Of a stretch of 52,647 nucleotides of DNA, positions 24,683 to 32,995 are shown piece by piece (the first letter of the stretch is position 1; each line of letters opens with the position of its first letter). The position numbers were made by a program, and so were the translations under genes. The notes below the pieces were generated by a model. The model ran no database searches. It was not told the origin of the DNA and saw nothing but the letters and a program-made list of their open reading frames with translations. Source of the DNA: Flavobacteriaceae bacterium (GTDB lineage: Bacteria; Bacteroidota; Bacteroidia; Flavobacteriales; Flavobacteriaceae); the NCBI GenBank assembly GCA_027081505.1, contig JALWKK010000056.1:1-52647 (forward strand). Direction: 5' to 3'.

Positions 24683-27673
24683 ATGAAAATTATTAACGCA
24701 TTACTGTTATTTATATCCTTATGTATACAACCAACAAGAGGTCAAGGTACAGAGGAACAGATATTGAAATTAAACAGGCAAAAACTATCTCAACAAGACT
24801 CTGCTACTTATAGCTTTCTTAAGCAACAAATGGCTAGGTATATTAACCCTAAACCGGACAGCTCATTACATTTTATTAATGAGTTAAGAAAATTCACTCA
24901 AAAAAAAAAATACGCTATAGGATTGGTAGAAACCGATTATCTTATGGCAAATTATTTTAAACGAATACAACAGTACGACTCTGTAGTTGTGTATTTTGAA
25001 AAATCGTTACAAAAATCAAAAAAAATAAACTACCAAAAAGGAATTGCGGTATCCTACAACGGAATATGTCGTGTAAAATATTTGCAAGGTAAAAATGATG
25101 AAGCCATAACCGCTTGCTTGAAATGTGCAGACATAGCTAAAAACCTACCAGACCCATCGACATTGGCAGACACCTATATTGCAATAGGGAATACTTATGT
25201 GCGGAAAAACGTATTAAATAAAGCTTTGCAGTATTATTTAAAGGTAGACTCATTACACACCGTTAAGCCTTTGCGACCTATTATAATTGCCGCTGCATAC
25301 CAAAGTATAGGTAATGTGTATTTGCAATTAAAAGAGTACGACAAATCGGAAGAATATTTTCTAAAAGCAAATACCCAATTTAAAAAAATATCTCAAGGAG
25401 CTACCTTTTTTTTAAATACAACAAATTGGCATTTGGGCGAGGTGTATTTTTATAAAAAACAGCTAAAAAAATCAGACAGTTTGTTACAAAAAAGTTATGT
25501 TTTCTTTAACGACATAAAAGACAATCTAACTTTAGCTCAAATTAGCATTTACTTAGGGCGAATCAAAATCGAGCAAAACCAACTAAAAGAAGCCGAAAAA
25601 TATCTACTGCAAGGATATATCATGTTAAAAAATAAAAAAAACTTGTATGAGGCATCACAAGCAGCCATAGAATTAGGAAAACTTTACCTTAAACAGAACC
25701 AAATTAACAAAGCTATTTTGTATTTAAAAAAAGCTTTACAAACAGATACTATTGAAAATAACAGTCTAATACTACAAAAATCCTATAATAGCTTATCTAA
25801 AGCGTATGCTAAAATAAACGATTATAAAAATGCTTATCGATACCTAAAGATGACATCCCAATTAAAAGATTCGCTAAATGAAATACAAAATGCCGCTAAA
25901 ATTAGAGAGTTAGAGACCATTTATCAAACCGAAAAAAAAGAGAAAGAAATAGTTCTGTTAACCTCAAAAAACAAAATAATTGAACAAGAAAAAGTAAACC
26001 AAAGAAACATTTATTTAGCCACCATAGGATTTATTACCTTATTAACTGTGTTTCTGTTTATTTTATATAAAAACAGACAAAAGACCGCCAAAAAATTAGA
26101 AGAACTAGACAAAGCGAAATCCGATTTCTTTTCCGGTATATCTCATGAGTTTCGAACTCCTTTAACGCTTCTATTGGGACCGCTTCAGAAAAAAATAAAT
26201 AATACAAATTTAACACCTCAAGAACGTGAAGAATTTGAAATGATGTACCGAAACTCCAATCGTTTACTTTCTTTAGTAAACCAATTGTTAGATATTTCAA
26301 AAATTGAAGCAGGTGGTTACAAATTACAAGTTAAAAAAGATAACGCATTCACTTTTATAAACACATTAATCGAAGGTTTTTCTTACCTTGCAAAACAAAA
26401 AGACATTCGCTTTAATGTAAACATTAAGTATTCTGATAAACCGGTGTTTTTTGATAAAGATGTACTGGAGAAAATCGTTACCAATTTGCTTTCAAATGCC
26501 GTAAAATATACACCAAAAAAAGGAACAATATCCTGTACTGTTTTTCAAAAAGATAACTTTCTGTATTTCGAAATAAAAAATTCAGGAAATGCCTTTAACA
26601 AAGAAACATTATCAAAAATATTCGAAAAGTTTTATCAAATAGACCCTTCTAAAGAAGGGGTGGGTATCGGGCTGGCTTTAGTAAAGCAGTTGGTTACACT
26701 TCATAAAGGAACTGTTACAGCTGAAAATTTACCCGGAGGAACCATTGTTTTTAAAGTAATTTTACCCGTAAATAAAGAAAGTTTTTCAAAACAAGAAATC
26801 GTAAGTACTAAAACAGATACAGAACTTGACAAAACTTTATTTGTTCACTCTAACAAAGATAGTGAAGAAGACCTATCAATCATTGAAACCGAAATTGAAA
26901 ATACCTCAAAACCTATTTTACTGTTGGTAGACGATAATGCAGACGTTAGAACGTATTTAAGTAATCTTTTTTCCGAATTTTACAGTATAATAACAGCTAA
27001 GGATGGTAAAAAAGGAATTCAGAAAGCATTTAAGCACATACCGGATATTATTATATGCGATGTAATGATGCCGGTTTTAAACGGAATTGAACTTTGTAAA
27101 ACTTTAAAAAATGATGAGCGAACCAGTCATATCCCAATTATTTTATTAACCGCAAAAGCCGGAGAAGAAAATACCATTGAAGGAATAACCACCGGGGCAG
27201 ACGATTACATAACCAAACCGTTTAGAGAAAAAATATTAAAAGCCAAAGTTGAAAATTTACTAAATAACAGAAAAAAATTACAGTCCAGATATCGCCAAGA
27301 CATAATATTAAAACCCAAAGACATAGCGATAACATCGGTAGATGAAGATTTTCTAAACCGAGTTCAAAAAGTATTAGAAGAAAAACTCATAGAACCAACC
27401 TTTAACGTAAATGAATTTAGTGAAGCTATTGGAATGAGCCGAATGCAATTACACCGTAAATTAAAAGCACTAACAGGTCTTACCGCTTCAGAGTTTATTA
27501 AATCACAACGATTAAAATTAGCAGCTAATCTTTTAAAACAATCCGATATTAATATTTCTGAAGTTGGTTACAGCGTGGGATTTAATAACCACGCTTATTT
27601 TAGTAAATGTTTTAAGGAAGCATACAAAGTTACCCCTTCCGAATATGCAAATGCTACAAGCAAAACCTCTTAG
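24683..27673 (+). CDS. TPR-containing hybrid histidine kinase / response regulator with AraC-type output
   Basis: A one-protein two-component system of 996 residues. Signal peptide 1-21; periplasmic tetratricopeptide repeats about 80-400; a membrane helix at 443-461; HisKA with phospho-accepting His488 in FFSGISHEFRTPLTLLLGP; HATPase with N-box NLLSNAVKYT near 601 and G2 box GVGIGLAL near 660; receiver domain with Asp793 in IIICDVMMPVLNG; and an AraC/HTH_18 domain at about 890-990. The G1 box reads IKNSGNAF, lacking the usual aspartate and second glycine. HTCS regulators usually control neighbouring genes; here a repeat-rich region and a secreted protein gene follow directly. The ligand is unknown. 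Confidence 0.9.
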   Translation: MKIINALLLFISLCIQPTRGQGTEEQILKLNRQKLSQQDSATYSFLKQQMARYINPKPDSSLHFINELRKFTQKKKYAIGLVETDYLMANYFKRIQQYDSVVVYFEKSLQKSKKINYQKGIAVSYNGICRVKYLQGKNDEAITACLKCADIAKNLPDPSTLADTYIAIGNTYVRKNVLNKALQYYLKVDSLHTVKPLRPIIIAAAYQSIGNVYLQLKEYDKSEEYFLKANTQFKKISQGATFFLNTTNWHLGEVYFYKKQLKKSDSLLQKSYVFFNDIKDNLTLAQISIYLGRIKIEQNQLKEAEKYLLQGYIMLKNKKNLYEASQAAIELGKLYLKQNQINKAILYLKKALQTDTIENNSLILQKSYNSLSKAYAKINDYKNAYRYLKMTSQLKDSLNEIQNAAKIRELETIYQTEKKEKEIVLLTSKNKIIEQEKVNQRNIYLATIGFITLLTVFLFILYKNRQKTAKKLEELDKAKSDFFSGISHEFRTPLTLLLGPLQKKINNTNLTPQEREEFEMMYRNSNRLLSLVNQLLDISKIEAGGYKLQVKKDNAFTFINTLIEGFSYLAKQKDIRFNVNIKYSDKPVFFDKDVLEKIVTNLLSNAVKYTPKKGTISCTVFQKDNFLYFEIKNSGNAFNKETLSKIFEKFYQIDPSKEGVGIGLALVKQLVTLHKGTVTAENLPGGTIVFKVILPVNKESFSKQEIVSTKTDTELDKTLFVHSNKDSEEDLSIIETEIENTSKPILLLVDDNADVRTYLSNLFSEFYSIITAKDGKKGIQKAFKHIPDIIICDVMMPVLNGIELCKTLKNDERTSHIPIILLTAKAGEENTIEGITTGADDYITKPFREKILKAKVENLLNNRKKLQSRYRQDIILKPKDIAITSVDEDFLNRVQKVLEEKLIEPTFNVNEFSEAIGMSRMQLHRKLKALTGLTASEFIKSQRLKLAANLLKQSDINISEVGYSVGFNNHAYFSKCFKEAYKVTPSEYANATSKTS

Positions 27674-27715
27674 CCCTTTTGATATTAATAATTTGATGTT
27701 CTACATAACCAAAGC

Positions 27716-27760
27716 TTAGCAATGTTACAATTTTTTTAGCAATTGTTACATAATTGCTAA
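27716..27760. promoter_or_regulatory. Operator-like cluster: two direct repeats and an inverted half-site
   Basis: TTAGCAATGTTACA (27716-27729) is repeated as TTAGCAATTGTTACA (27736-27750), 20 bp apart. ATTGCTAA (27753-27760) is the reverse complement of the TTAGCAAT in the second copy, forming an 8-bp dyad with a 9-nt centre. Direct repeats about two helical turns apart are typical of AraC-type binding. The cluster lies 20 bp upstream of the -7 box at 27781 and directly after the hybrid sensor gene. Confidence 0.55.
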
Positions 27761-27780
27761 ATTACTATTTTTCACTAGGC

Positions 27781-27788
27781 TATTTTTG
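27781..27788 (+). promoter_or_regulatory. Promoter of the secreted protein gene, -7 box
   Basis: TATTTTTG, an exact TAnnTTTG match, 43 nt before the ATG at 27832. A TTG at 27754-27756, inside the repeat cluster, lies 24 nt upstream, a little wide for a -33 element, which suits a promoter that needs an activator. Confidence 0.55.
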
Positions 27789-27831
27789 CTTCAAGTTGTA
27801 ACGTTCTTAAAGAACAGTAAATTTTTACATT

Positions 27832-28932
27832 ATGAAAAAAATAGCTTTTGTTTTAATCATTTTAATATCAAGTCCAAGCATAGCACAAGACGGCTATTAC
27901 GGTAGACCAAGTAATTATCCGCCTAACGTATTTGAAGTTAACACAACTTACAATTTCGATTATAAAATGACCGGAATTATGGAACGAGGCAGTAATAGAT
28001 TTCCTTTGACCCTTTATGTTAATTCTGCCGATGGCTCAGTAGGCGTAAAAGGAGAAGATGTAGCATTTATGCTAGCAATGCCGGTAGAATCCAGTTTAGG
28101 AAAATTTGATTTTGCCGTTTTATTTCCCGATAAAGGAAATCGAATTTACGGAACGTTAGGCGATAGAGGAGACGAACAAAAAGTTTCTTACGCATCAATC
28201 AGAAACTTATCTGCTCCGGCAGCTCAACTGGAATTGATTCAATCTGAAAAATTTCACCGTTTTATGCAAAATGCAACAAAAACCAATGCAGGAAATCATC
28301 CCGAATTCGGTTCTCAAAAATTATACACGGGAGAAATAAACGGAAAAGAATTTAAAATAACCATATCCAACAACAGCGCACCGGTTAAAATTACACCCGC
28401 TCATATTGGTTTTTTATGCGGTGTTTTTGCAGACGATAGCCGGAGAAAAAACAGATATATAACAAAATTTATAACACCCGACGAAGTAACAGTAGAAATG
28501 CACAGTTTTACCCCAACAAATTATATTTGGGCTGCAAGCGGTTATTCCGAAATAGGACAATCTAATTACAACGTTGAAAGTATAATCGACAACGAAAGCA
28601 CTTTAGAAGAAATAGGTCAAAGAATGGCCGGAATTACTCGAAATATTGACTACTCAAATCCGGATGCCATACAAATGTCGGCTTTAAAAATGAGTATCGA
28701 AACACAACGATTTAATGCTATAAAAAGCGGTCATCCCGAAAGACAAATTTCTGAAGAAGCGGAAGGAGCTTTAATAAATTTAAAAGCTCAGATAATAGAC
28801 AAAAGCAAACAGTGTAAAAGATATGCAGAAATGGGATTTGACGAAGAAGAAGCTCTTTGTAGAAGACAATTACGACGTTTAGAAGATAGGTTTAACGAAA
28901 TGTATAACAGATATTTGCCGTTTGGAGGATAA
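27832..28932 (+). CDS. Secreted protein of unknown function, candidate target of the adjacent hybrid sensor
   Basis: A 366-residue protein with a signal peptide (MKKIAFVLIILISSPSIAQ). I do not recognise its family. The first 230 residues are strand-rich (FDYKMTGIMERGSNRFPLTLYV; KFDFAVLFPDKGNRIYGTL), and the last 110 are helical and charged (ISEEAEGALINLKAQIIDKSKQCKRYAEMG, given in parts: ISEEAEGALINLKAQI and DKSKQCKRYAEMGFDEEEA), ending with a tyrosine- and glycine-rich YNRYLPFGG. It has two cysteines in the helical part (about residues 333 and 344) and one near 198. It follows the hybrid sensor and an operator-like repeat cluster with a good promoter, so regulation by that sensor is a reasonable inference. 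Confidence 0.65.
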   Translation: MKKIAFVLIILISSPSIAQDGYYGRPSNYPPNVFEVNTTYNFDYKMTGIMERGSNRFPLTLYVNSADGSVGVKGEDVAFMLAMPVESSLGKFDFAVLFPDKGNRIYGTLGDRGDEQKVSYASIRNLSAPAAQLELIQSEKFHRFMQNATKTNAGNHPEFGSQKLYTGEINGKEFKITISNNSAPVKITPAHIGFLCGVFADDSRRKNRYITKFITPDEVTVEMHSFTPTNYIWAASGYSEIGQSNYNVESIIDNESTLEEIGQRMAGITRNIDYSNPDAIQMSALKMSIETQRFNAIKSGHPERQISEEAEGALINLKAQIIDKSKQCKRYAEMGFDEEEALCRRQLRRLEDRFNEMYNRYLPFGG

Positions 28933-29018
28933 ACGTAAATCTTTAAAAATTAACAATACCCCTATAAATGAATAAATTAAAATCTTAAACCTTGGTAAAA
29001 CAACTTGAAGGAAATATT

Positions 29019-29138
29019 ATGGAGCTGGAAAGTTTGAAACTTTACCTTCATATCGATTGTCTGAAAAAAGGATGTTATAAGGTGTATATTGTTAATAACA
29101 ATAAAATAATTAAGAAGTTTAAATTTTTTAAAAGATAA
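29019..29138 (+). CDS. Possible small protein, 39 residues
   Basis: ATG 29019 opens a frame for MELESLKLYLHIDCLKKGCY and then VYIVNNNKIIKKFKFFKR. It is preceded by AAGGA at a good distance, unusual in a genome that mostly lacks Shine-Dalgarno sites. The frame stays open back to TTG 28992 (48 residues). The pattern of KGxYxVxIxNNKxIKKxKF looks like a beta-hairpin and resembles short flavobacterial hypothetical proteins from memory; no function is claimed. It ends 12 nt before the next lipoprotein gene, so they may be co-transcribed. Evidence is modest. Confidence 0.4.
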   Translation: MELESLKLYLHIDCLKKGCYKVYIVNNNKIIKKFKFFKR

Positions 29139-29150
29139 AAAGATAATATT

Positions 29151-29708
29151 TTGGAAATAACTAAACTTACAGCATTTCGTTTTATGCTATCAATACCATT
29201 TATTGCAACTGTTATATTAGGCTGCAAAAATGGAATTAAAAAAGAAACCAACATTGAGAATGCAAAAAAACCTTATGGTGGTTTGTATTTTAAAATAACT
29301 ACCGAAGATGGCTCTACTTCTGAAAGTAATATGGCTGTAATAAATTACATTAAACAAAAAAATATTTTTACAATTACAAGTACCGGAAACCCAAATTTTA
29401 GTACAGTTATTAAAATTTCTAATTATTCCGGTAGTGGTACATACAAATTCGGTAACAGTACAGAAGCAAGTAAGAAAAATAAATTTGATATAATTTTTTC
29501 AAATCATAAAGTTTATGGTTTTGGAATTTTTACTTCCTCTTATTCTAAACTAAAAAATGAAGGGTACGGCGATGTAAATGTTTCTATTTCAGAATTTAAC
29601 AAAAATAATACCTTTAAGGTAAAAGGAGTTTTTTCTGGTATTTTTTTGAATAAAGAAGAGAATAAAGAAATAAAAATAAATGGCGAATTTCTTGCAGTTA
29701 AACCCTAA
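29151..29708 (+). CDS. Small lipoprotein, function unknown
   Basis: A 185-residue predicted lipoprotein beginning with TTG at 29151 (MEITKLTAFRFMLSIPFIATVILGCKNG, lipobox ILGC); an ATG at 29184 would give a shorter signal without basic residues and is less likely. The mature part is strand-rich with alternating polar and hydrophobic residues (FTITSTGNPNFSTVIKISNY, GSGTYKFGNSTEASK, FKVKGVFSGIF), similar in feel to the beta-sandwich lipoproteins grouped as DUF6252, a tentative comparison. It converges on the 29750 lipoprotein gene. Confidence 0.6.
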   Translation: MEITKLTAFRFMLSIPFIATVILGCKNGIKKETNIENAKKPYGGLYFKITTEDGSTSESNMAVINYIKQKNIFTITSTGNPNFSTVIKISNYSGSGTYKFGNSTEASKKNKFDIIFSNHKVYGFGIFTSSYSKLKNEGYGDVNVSISEFNKNNTFKVKGVFSGIFLNKEENKEIKINGEFLAVKP

Positions 29709-29749
29709 CTGTTCGTTGTTTGAAATAATATTTTACAAAATAAAAAAAC

Positions 29750-30154
29750 CTATTTATTCAAAATTTGTTGCAGTGAGGTTTCAAATTCGGTTCGGGTTTT
29801 AGATTTTTTTAAAATCTTCTTTATCACCAAACTATCCAGTTCAACAGATAGAACTGCGGTAAGCATTTCTCTTTTGGTTGCATGATGCTCCTTGTTTTGT
29901 AATAATTCTTCTGCAAGTTGGGCAATGCTATTAAATTGTTCTGTTGTGATGGTAACGGTTGCATTTCTTCCGCCACTATACACTCCCGAAGAACTGTTTT
30001 TTGCAGATACCGGGTTGTATTTTATTTTTGTTGGAGATATCGTGTACGAGTTATTATTTTGATCCAAATAAAAATACATATCGGCTGGTTTGTAGTTAGT
30101 AGATTGGCATCCGGCTATTAGTAAAGGGAGTAGTAAAAAGTATACAAATTTCAT
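29750..30154 (-). CDS. Small lipoprotein downstream of the E1 gene
   Basis: A 134-residue predicted lipoprotein (MKFVYFLLLPLLIAGCQSTN; Cys16). The middle contains a strand-like stretch (NSYTISPTKIKYNPVSAKN, GGRNATVTITTEQFNSI) and the end is helical and lysine-rich. Family not recognised. It starts 9 nt after the E1 gene stop, so it very likely shares that transcript, although a functional tie to branched-chain or pyruvate metabolism is not obvious. Confidence 0.7.
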   Translation of the reverse strand: MKFVYFLLLPLLIAGCQSTNYKPADMYFYLDQNNNSYTISPTKIKYNPVSAKNSSSGVYSGGRNATVTITTEQFNSIAQLAEELLQNKEHHATKREMLTAVLSVELDSLVIKKILKKSKTRTEFETSLQQILNK

Positions 30155-30163
30155 AACTATAGA

Positions 30164-32578
30164 TTAATACAAGTGAGGGAAATCAGTTGGATTTACTTCA
30201 TTCATTATCTCATATACTTTTTCAAAAACATCCTCTACCGATGGCTTTGAAAAATAATCGCCGTCGGTACCGTAAGCCGGACGGTGTTGTTTTGCCGTAA
30301 GGGTTTGTGGTTTGCTGTCTAAATATCGATAGGCATTTTGCTCATCTAAAACAGTTTGTAAAATATATGCCGAAGCTCCTCCCGGTACATCTTCGTCAAT
30401 CACCAATAGGCGGTTGGTTTTTGCTACACTTTTTACAATATCATGGTTTAAATCTAAGGGTAATAATGTTTGAACATCAATTACTTCTGCATTAATTCCT
30501 ACTTGCAATAATTCTTTAGCGGCTTCTTCTACTATACGCAAGGTGCTTCCGTAAGAGACCAAGGTTATATCGGTCCCTTCTTTTACGGTTTCTACCACGC
30601 CAATAGGTGTTTTAAACTCGCCCAAATTAACAGGTAATTTTTCTTTTAACCGGTATCCGTTAAGGCATTCTACAATAAGAGCAGGTTCGTCTGTTTCTAA
30701 AAGCGTGTTGTAAAAACCGGCTGCTTTGGTCATATTTCTAGGTACTAAGATATACATTCCTCTTAATAAATGAATTAATCCACCCATAGGCGAACCGCTG
30801 TGCCAAATACCTTCTAACCGGTGTCCTCGTGTACGCACGATAAGCGGAGCTTTTTGTTTTCCGAAGGTTCGGTATCGTACAGTAGCCAAATCATCGCTCA
30901 TAATTTGAAGACAATACAGTACGTAATCTAAATATTGTATTTCGGCAATAGGGCGCAACCCACGCATTGCCATTCCTATTCCTTGCCCGATAATCGTCGC
31001 CTCACGTATTCCGGTATCAGAGACTCTAATCTCACCAAATTTTTCTTGTAATCCTTCCAGTCCTTGATTAACATCGCCAATTTTCCCACTGTCTTCTCCA
31101 AAGATAAGTACATTAGGGTGGGTTTTAAAAATGGCTTCAAAATTATCTCTCAGCACCAATCTGGCATCTACCATTTCGGAGTTATCATCGTACTTGGGAA
31201 GTACTTCTTTTACAGAAATGGCTTTGTTTACGGCTTCAGAATACAAATGTGCACTGTATTTGGGCTGAATGATTTCAAAGTAATTTTGAATCCAATCTTG
31301 CAGTTGTTTTTTTGCACCCGATTCTTCAGAAGCAACATAACGTAACCCTTTACGGGCGGTTGCAATAATATCTCTTCGTAGTGGCGATTTTTCTTGAGCC
31401 AAATCATCACTTAATTTTTTGATAAAAATCTTATTACTGCTGTTTTCGGCTAAGTTAGTAAGCAGGGTAATCGCTTCTTGTTGTTCTTTTATCCGGGGTT
31501 CTAGAAAAGCTTTCCAAGCACGTGTTTTTCCTTCGCGTACTTGTTTTTTTATGTCTTTTTCAAGTTGTACTAGTTCTTCTTCGGTGGCAATTCCGGTTTC
31601 GATTATCCATTGCCTCATTTTTACGTTACAATCGTGTTCTTTTTCCCATTGTAAACGTTTGGGACTTTTATAACGTTCATGCGAACCACTGGTAGAATGT
31701 CCTTGCGGCTGGGTAAGTTCTTGTACGTGAATTAAGTACGGAATGTGATTGGTACGTGCATCGTCACCTGCTTTTTGATATACCTCGACAAGAGCAGGGT
31801 AGTCCCAGCCTTTTACACGAATAATTTCGTATCCTTTTTGGTCTTGGGTACGTTGAAAACCACTTACTATTTCCGAAATATTTTCTTTGGTGGTTTGGTC
31901 TTTTGCGTGAACCGATATTCCGTATTCATCATCCCAAACACTTATTACCATTGGGACTTGTAGTACTCCGGCGGCATTAATGGTTTCCCAGAATAATCCT
32001 TCACTGGTACTGGCATTTCCTATGGTTCCCCACGCTACTTCGTTTCCGTTGATAGAAAAATTGGTTTTGTTGGGAATTCCACCAAGGTTTCTAAATACTT
32101 TTGAGGCTTGAGCAAGTCCTAAGAGTCTAGGCATTTGCCCGGCGGTTGGGGAAATGTCCGGGCTACTGTTTTTTAATGTGGTTAGATTTTTCCAACTTCC
32201 GTCTTCATTTAAGGTATGCGTCGCAAAATGACCTCCCATTTGTCTTCCGGCACTCATAGGGTCGGCTTTAATGCTTGTGTGTGCGTACAAACCGGCAAAA
32301 AATTCTTCGATAGTAAGCTTACCAATCGCCATAAAAAAGGTTTGGTCCCGGTAATAACCACTACGCCAATCGCCGTTTTTAAATGCTTTTGCCCAAGCTA
32401 ATTGTGGGACTTCTTTCCCGTCTCCAAAAATCCCGAATTTGGCTTTTCCGGTAAGCACTTCTCGACGTCCTAACAAACTACATTCTCTACTGGTAACGGC
32501 AATTTTATAATCGTTTAAAACTTCGGTTTTAAAATCTTTAAAGGAAAGCTTGTTATTGGTTTGAGAATTTGTTTGCAT
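30164..32578 (-). CDS. 2-oxoacid dehydrogenase E1, fused alpha and beta subunits
   Basis: A single 804-residue polypeptide that joins the E1 alpha and beta subunits of a branched-chain 2-oxoacid or pyruvate-type dehydrogenase, the ThDP-dependent decarboxylase of the complex. The alpha half shows RRYRD-like GYYRDQTFFMAIG and a thiamine region GNASTSEGLFWETINAAGV ending VWDDEYGIS, where the classical GDG...NN signature is G187-N-A...D216-D. The beta half begins near residue 470 (NVLIFGEDSGKIGDVNQGLEG) with RVSDTGIREATIIGQGIGMA and ends in the transketolase C-terminal domain (DITLVSYGSTLRIVEEAAKEL). Such fusions are common in Bacteroidota. lpdA in the same window (45.7 kb) may supply the E3 subunit. 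A good promoter precedes it. Confidence 0.92.
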   Translation of the reverse strand: MQTNSQTNNKLSFKDFKTEVLNDYKIAVTSRECSLLGRREVLTGKAKFGIFGDGKEVPQLAWAKAFKNGDWRSGYYRDQTFFMAIGKLTIEEFFAGLYAHTSIKADPMSAGRQMGGHFATHTLNEDGSWKNLTTLKNSSPDISPTAGQMPRLLGLAQASKVFRNLGGIPNKTNFSINGNEVAWGTIGNASTSEGLFWETINAAGVLQVPMVISVWDDEYGISVHAKDQTTKENISEIVSGFQRTQDQKGYEIIRVKGWDYPALVEVYQKAGDDARTNHIPYLIHVQELTQPQGHSTSGSHERYKSPKRLQWEKEHDCNVKMRQWIIETGIATEEELVQLEKDIKKQVREGKTRAWKAFLEPRIKEQQEAITLLTNLAENSSNKIFIKKLSDDLAQEKSPLRRDIIATARKGLRYVASEESGAKKQLQDWIQNYFEIIQPKYSAHLYSEAVNKAISVKEVLPKYDDNSEMVDARLVLRDNFEAIFKTHPNVLIFGEDSGKIGDVNQGLEGLQEKFGEIRVSDTGIREATIIGQGIGMAMRGLRPIAEIQYLDYVLYCLQIMSDDLATVRYRTFGKQKAPLIVRTRGHRLEGIWHSGSPMGGLIHLLRGMYILVPRNMTKAAGFYNTLLETDEPALIVECLNGYRLKEKLPVNLGEFKTPIGVVETVKEGTDITLVSYGSTLRIVEEAAKELLQVGINAEVIDVQTLLPLDLNHDIVKSVAKTNRLLVIDEDVPGGASAYILQTVLDEQNAYRYLDSKPQTLTAKQHRPAYGTDGDYFSKPSVEDVFEKVYEIMNEVNPTDFPHLY

Positions 32579-32597
32579 AGTACCGTTTTTTACCTTG

Positions 32598-32628
32598 CAA
32601 AGGTAGTAAAAACAACCGACTTAAACAA
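32598..32628 (-). promoter_or_regulatory. E1 gene promoter (TTG, 20-nt spacer, TACCTTTG)
   Basis: On the minus strand TTG (32628-32626) and TACCTTTG (32605-32598) are 20 nt apart, close to the Bacteroidota consensus. The leader to the ATG at 32578 would be about 16 nt. Confidence 0.65.
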
Positions 32629-32673
32629 TACTCTTTTTTTGAAAGAACAACAGTAATTTAGTTAAAATAGTGA

Positions 32674-32901
32674 TTATTTTTTACCAAGAATACCTAATTT
32701 GATTAAAATAATACGAAAAAGCAAAATAAACGGGAAGCCATGAAGAACGACATCAAACCAATCTATCAGGTTCATTCCGTTTGCTCCTCCGGCAATCCAT
32801 TTTAATTTTCCCCAAATATGTGGTTCGGGAAAAAAGGGGGCAAACCCCAAGGTAAGACATAGCAGTATTATTAATTTGGTATCGTTTACGATTCTTTTCA
32901 T
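32674..32901 (-). CDS. Small conserved membrane protein, 75 residues
   Basis: Two hydrophobic segments: LIILLCLTLGFAPFFPEPHIWG and FDVVLHGFPFILLFRIILIKLGIL, joined by a short linker (KLKWIAGGANGMNLIDW). Short homologues in flavobacteria are sometimes labelled RND transporter, which the size does not support. Probably an inner-membrane protein; function unknown. A TAAATTTG box ends 4 nt before its ATG, so the mRNA may be leaderless. Confidence 0.65.
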   Translation of the reverse strand: MKRIVNDTKLIILLCLTLGFAPFFPEPHIWGKLKWIAGGANGMNLIDWFDVVLHGFPFILLFRIILIKLGILGKK

Positions 32902-32905
32902 AGTT

Positions 32906-32913
32906 CAAATTTA
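32906..32913 (-). promoter_or_regulatory. Possible promoter of the small membrane protein gene, abutting the ATG
   Basis: Minus strand TAAATTTG, an exact TAnnTTTG match, only 4 nt upstream of the ATG at 32901. If used, transcription would start at or next to the start codon. No -33 TTG at normal spacing. Confidence 0.35.
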
Positions 32914-32982
32914 TAGTCATTTTCAAAAATACGTATTCTGCCTCTAAATTAATGTAATGTTAGAAGTTTTGCTTAAATTTTG

Positions 32983-32990
32983 TACTTTCG
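32983..32990 (+). promoter_or_regulatory. Weak -7-like box upstream of the ACP phosphodiesterase-like gene
   Basis: TACTTTCG differs from TAnnTTTG at one position and lies 5 nt before ATG 32996, inside the first codons of a longer frame that begins at 32957. It gives modest support for the 32996 start. Confidence 0.3.
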
Positions 32991-32995
32991 TTTTA

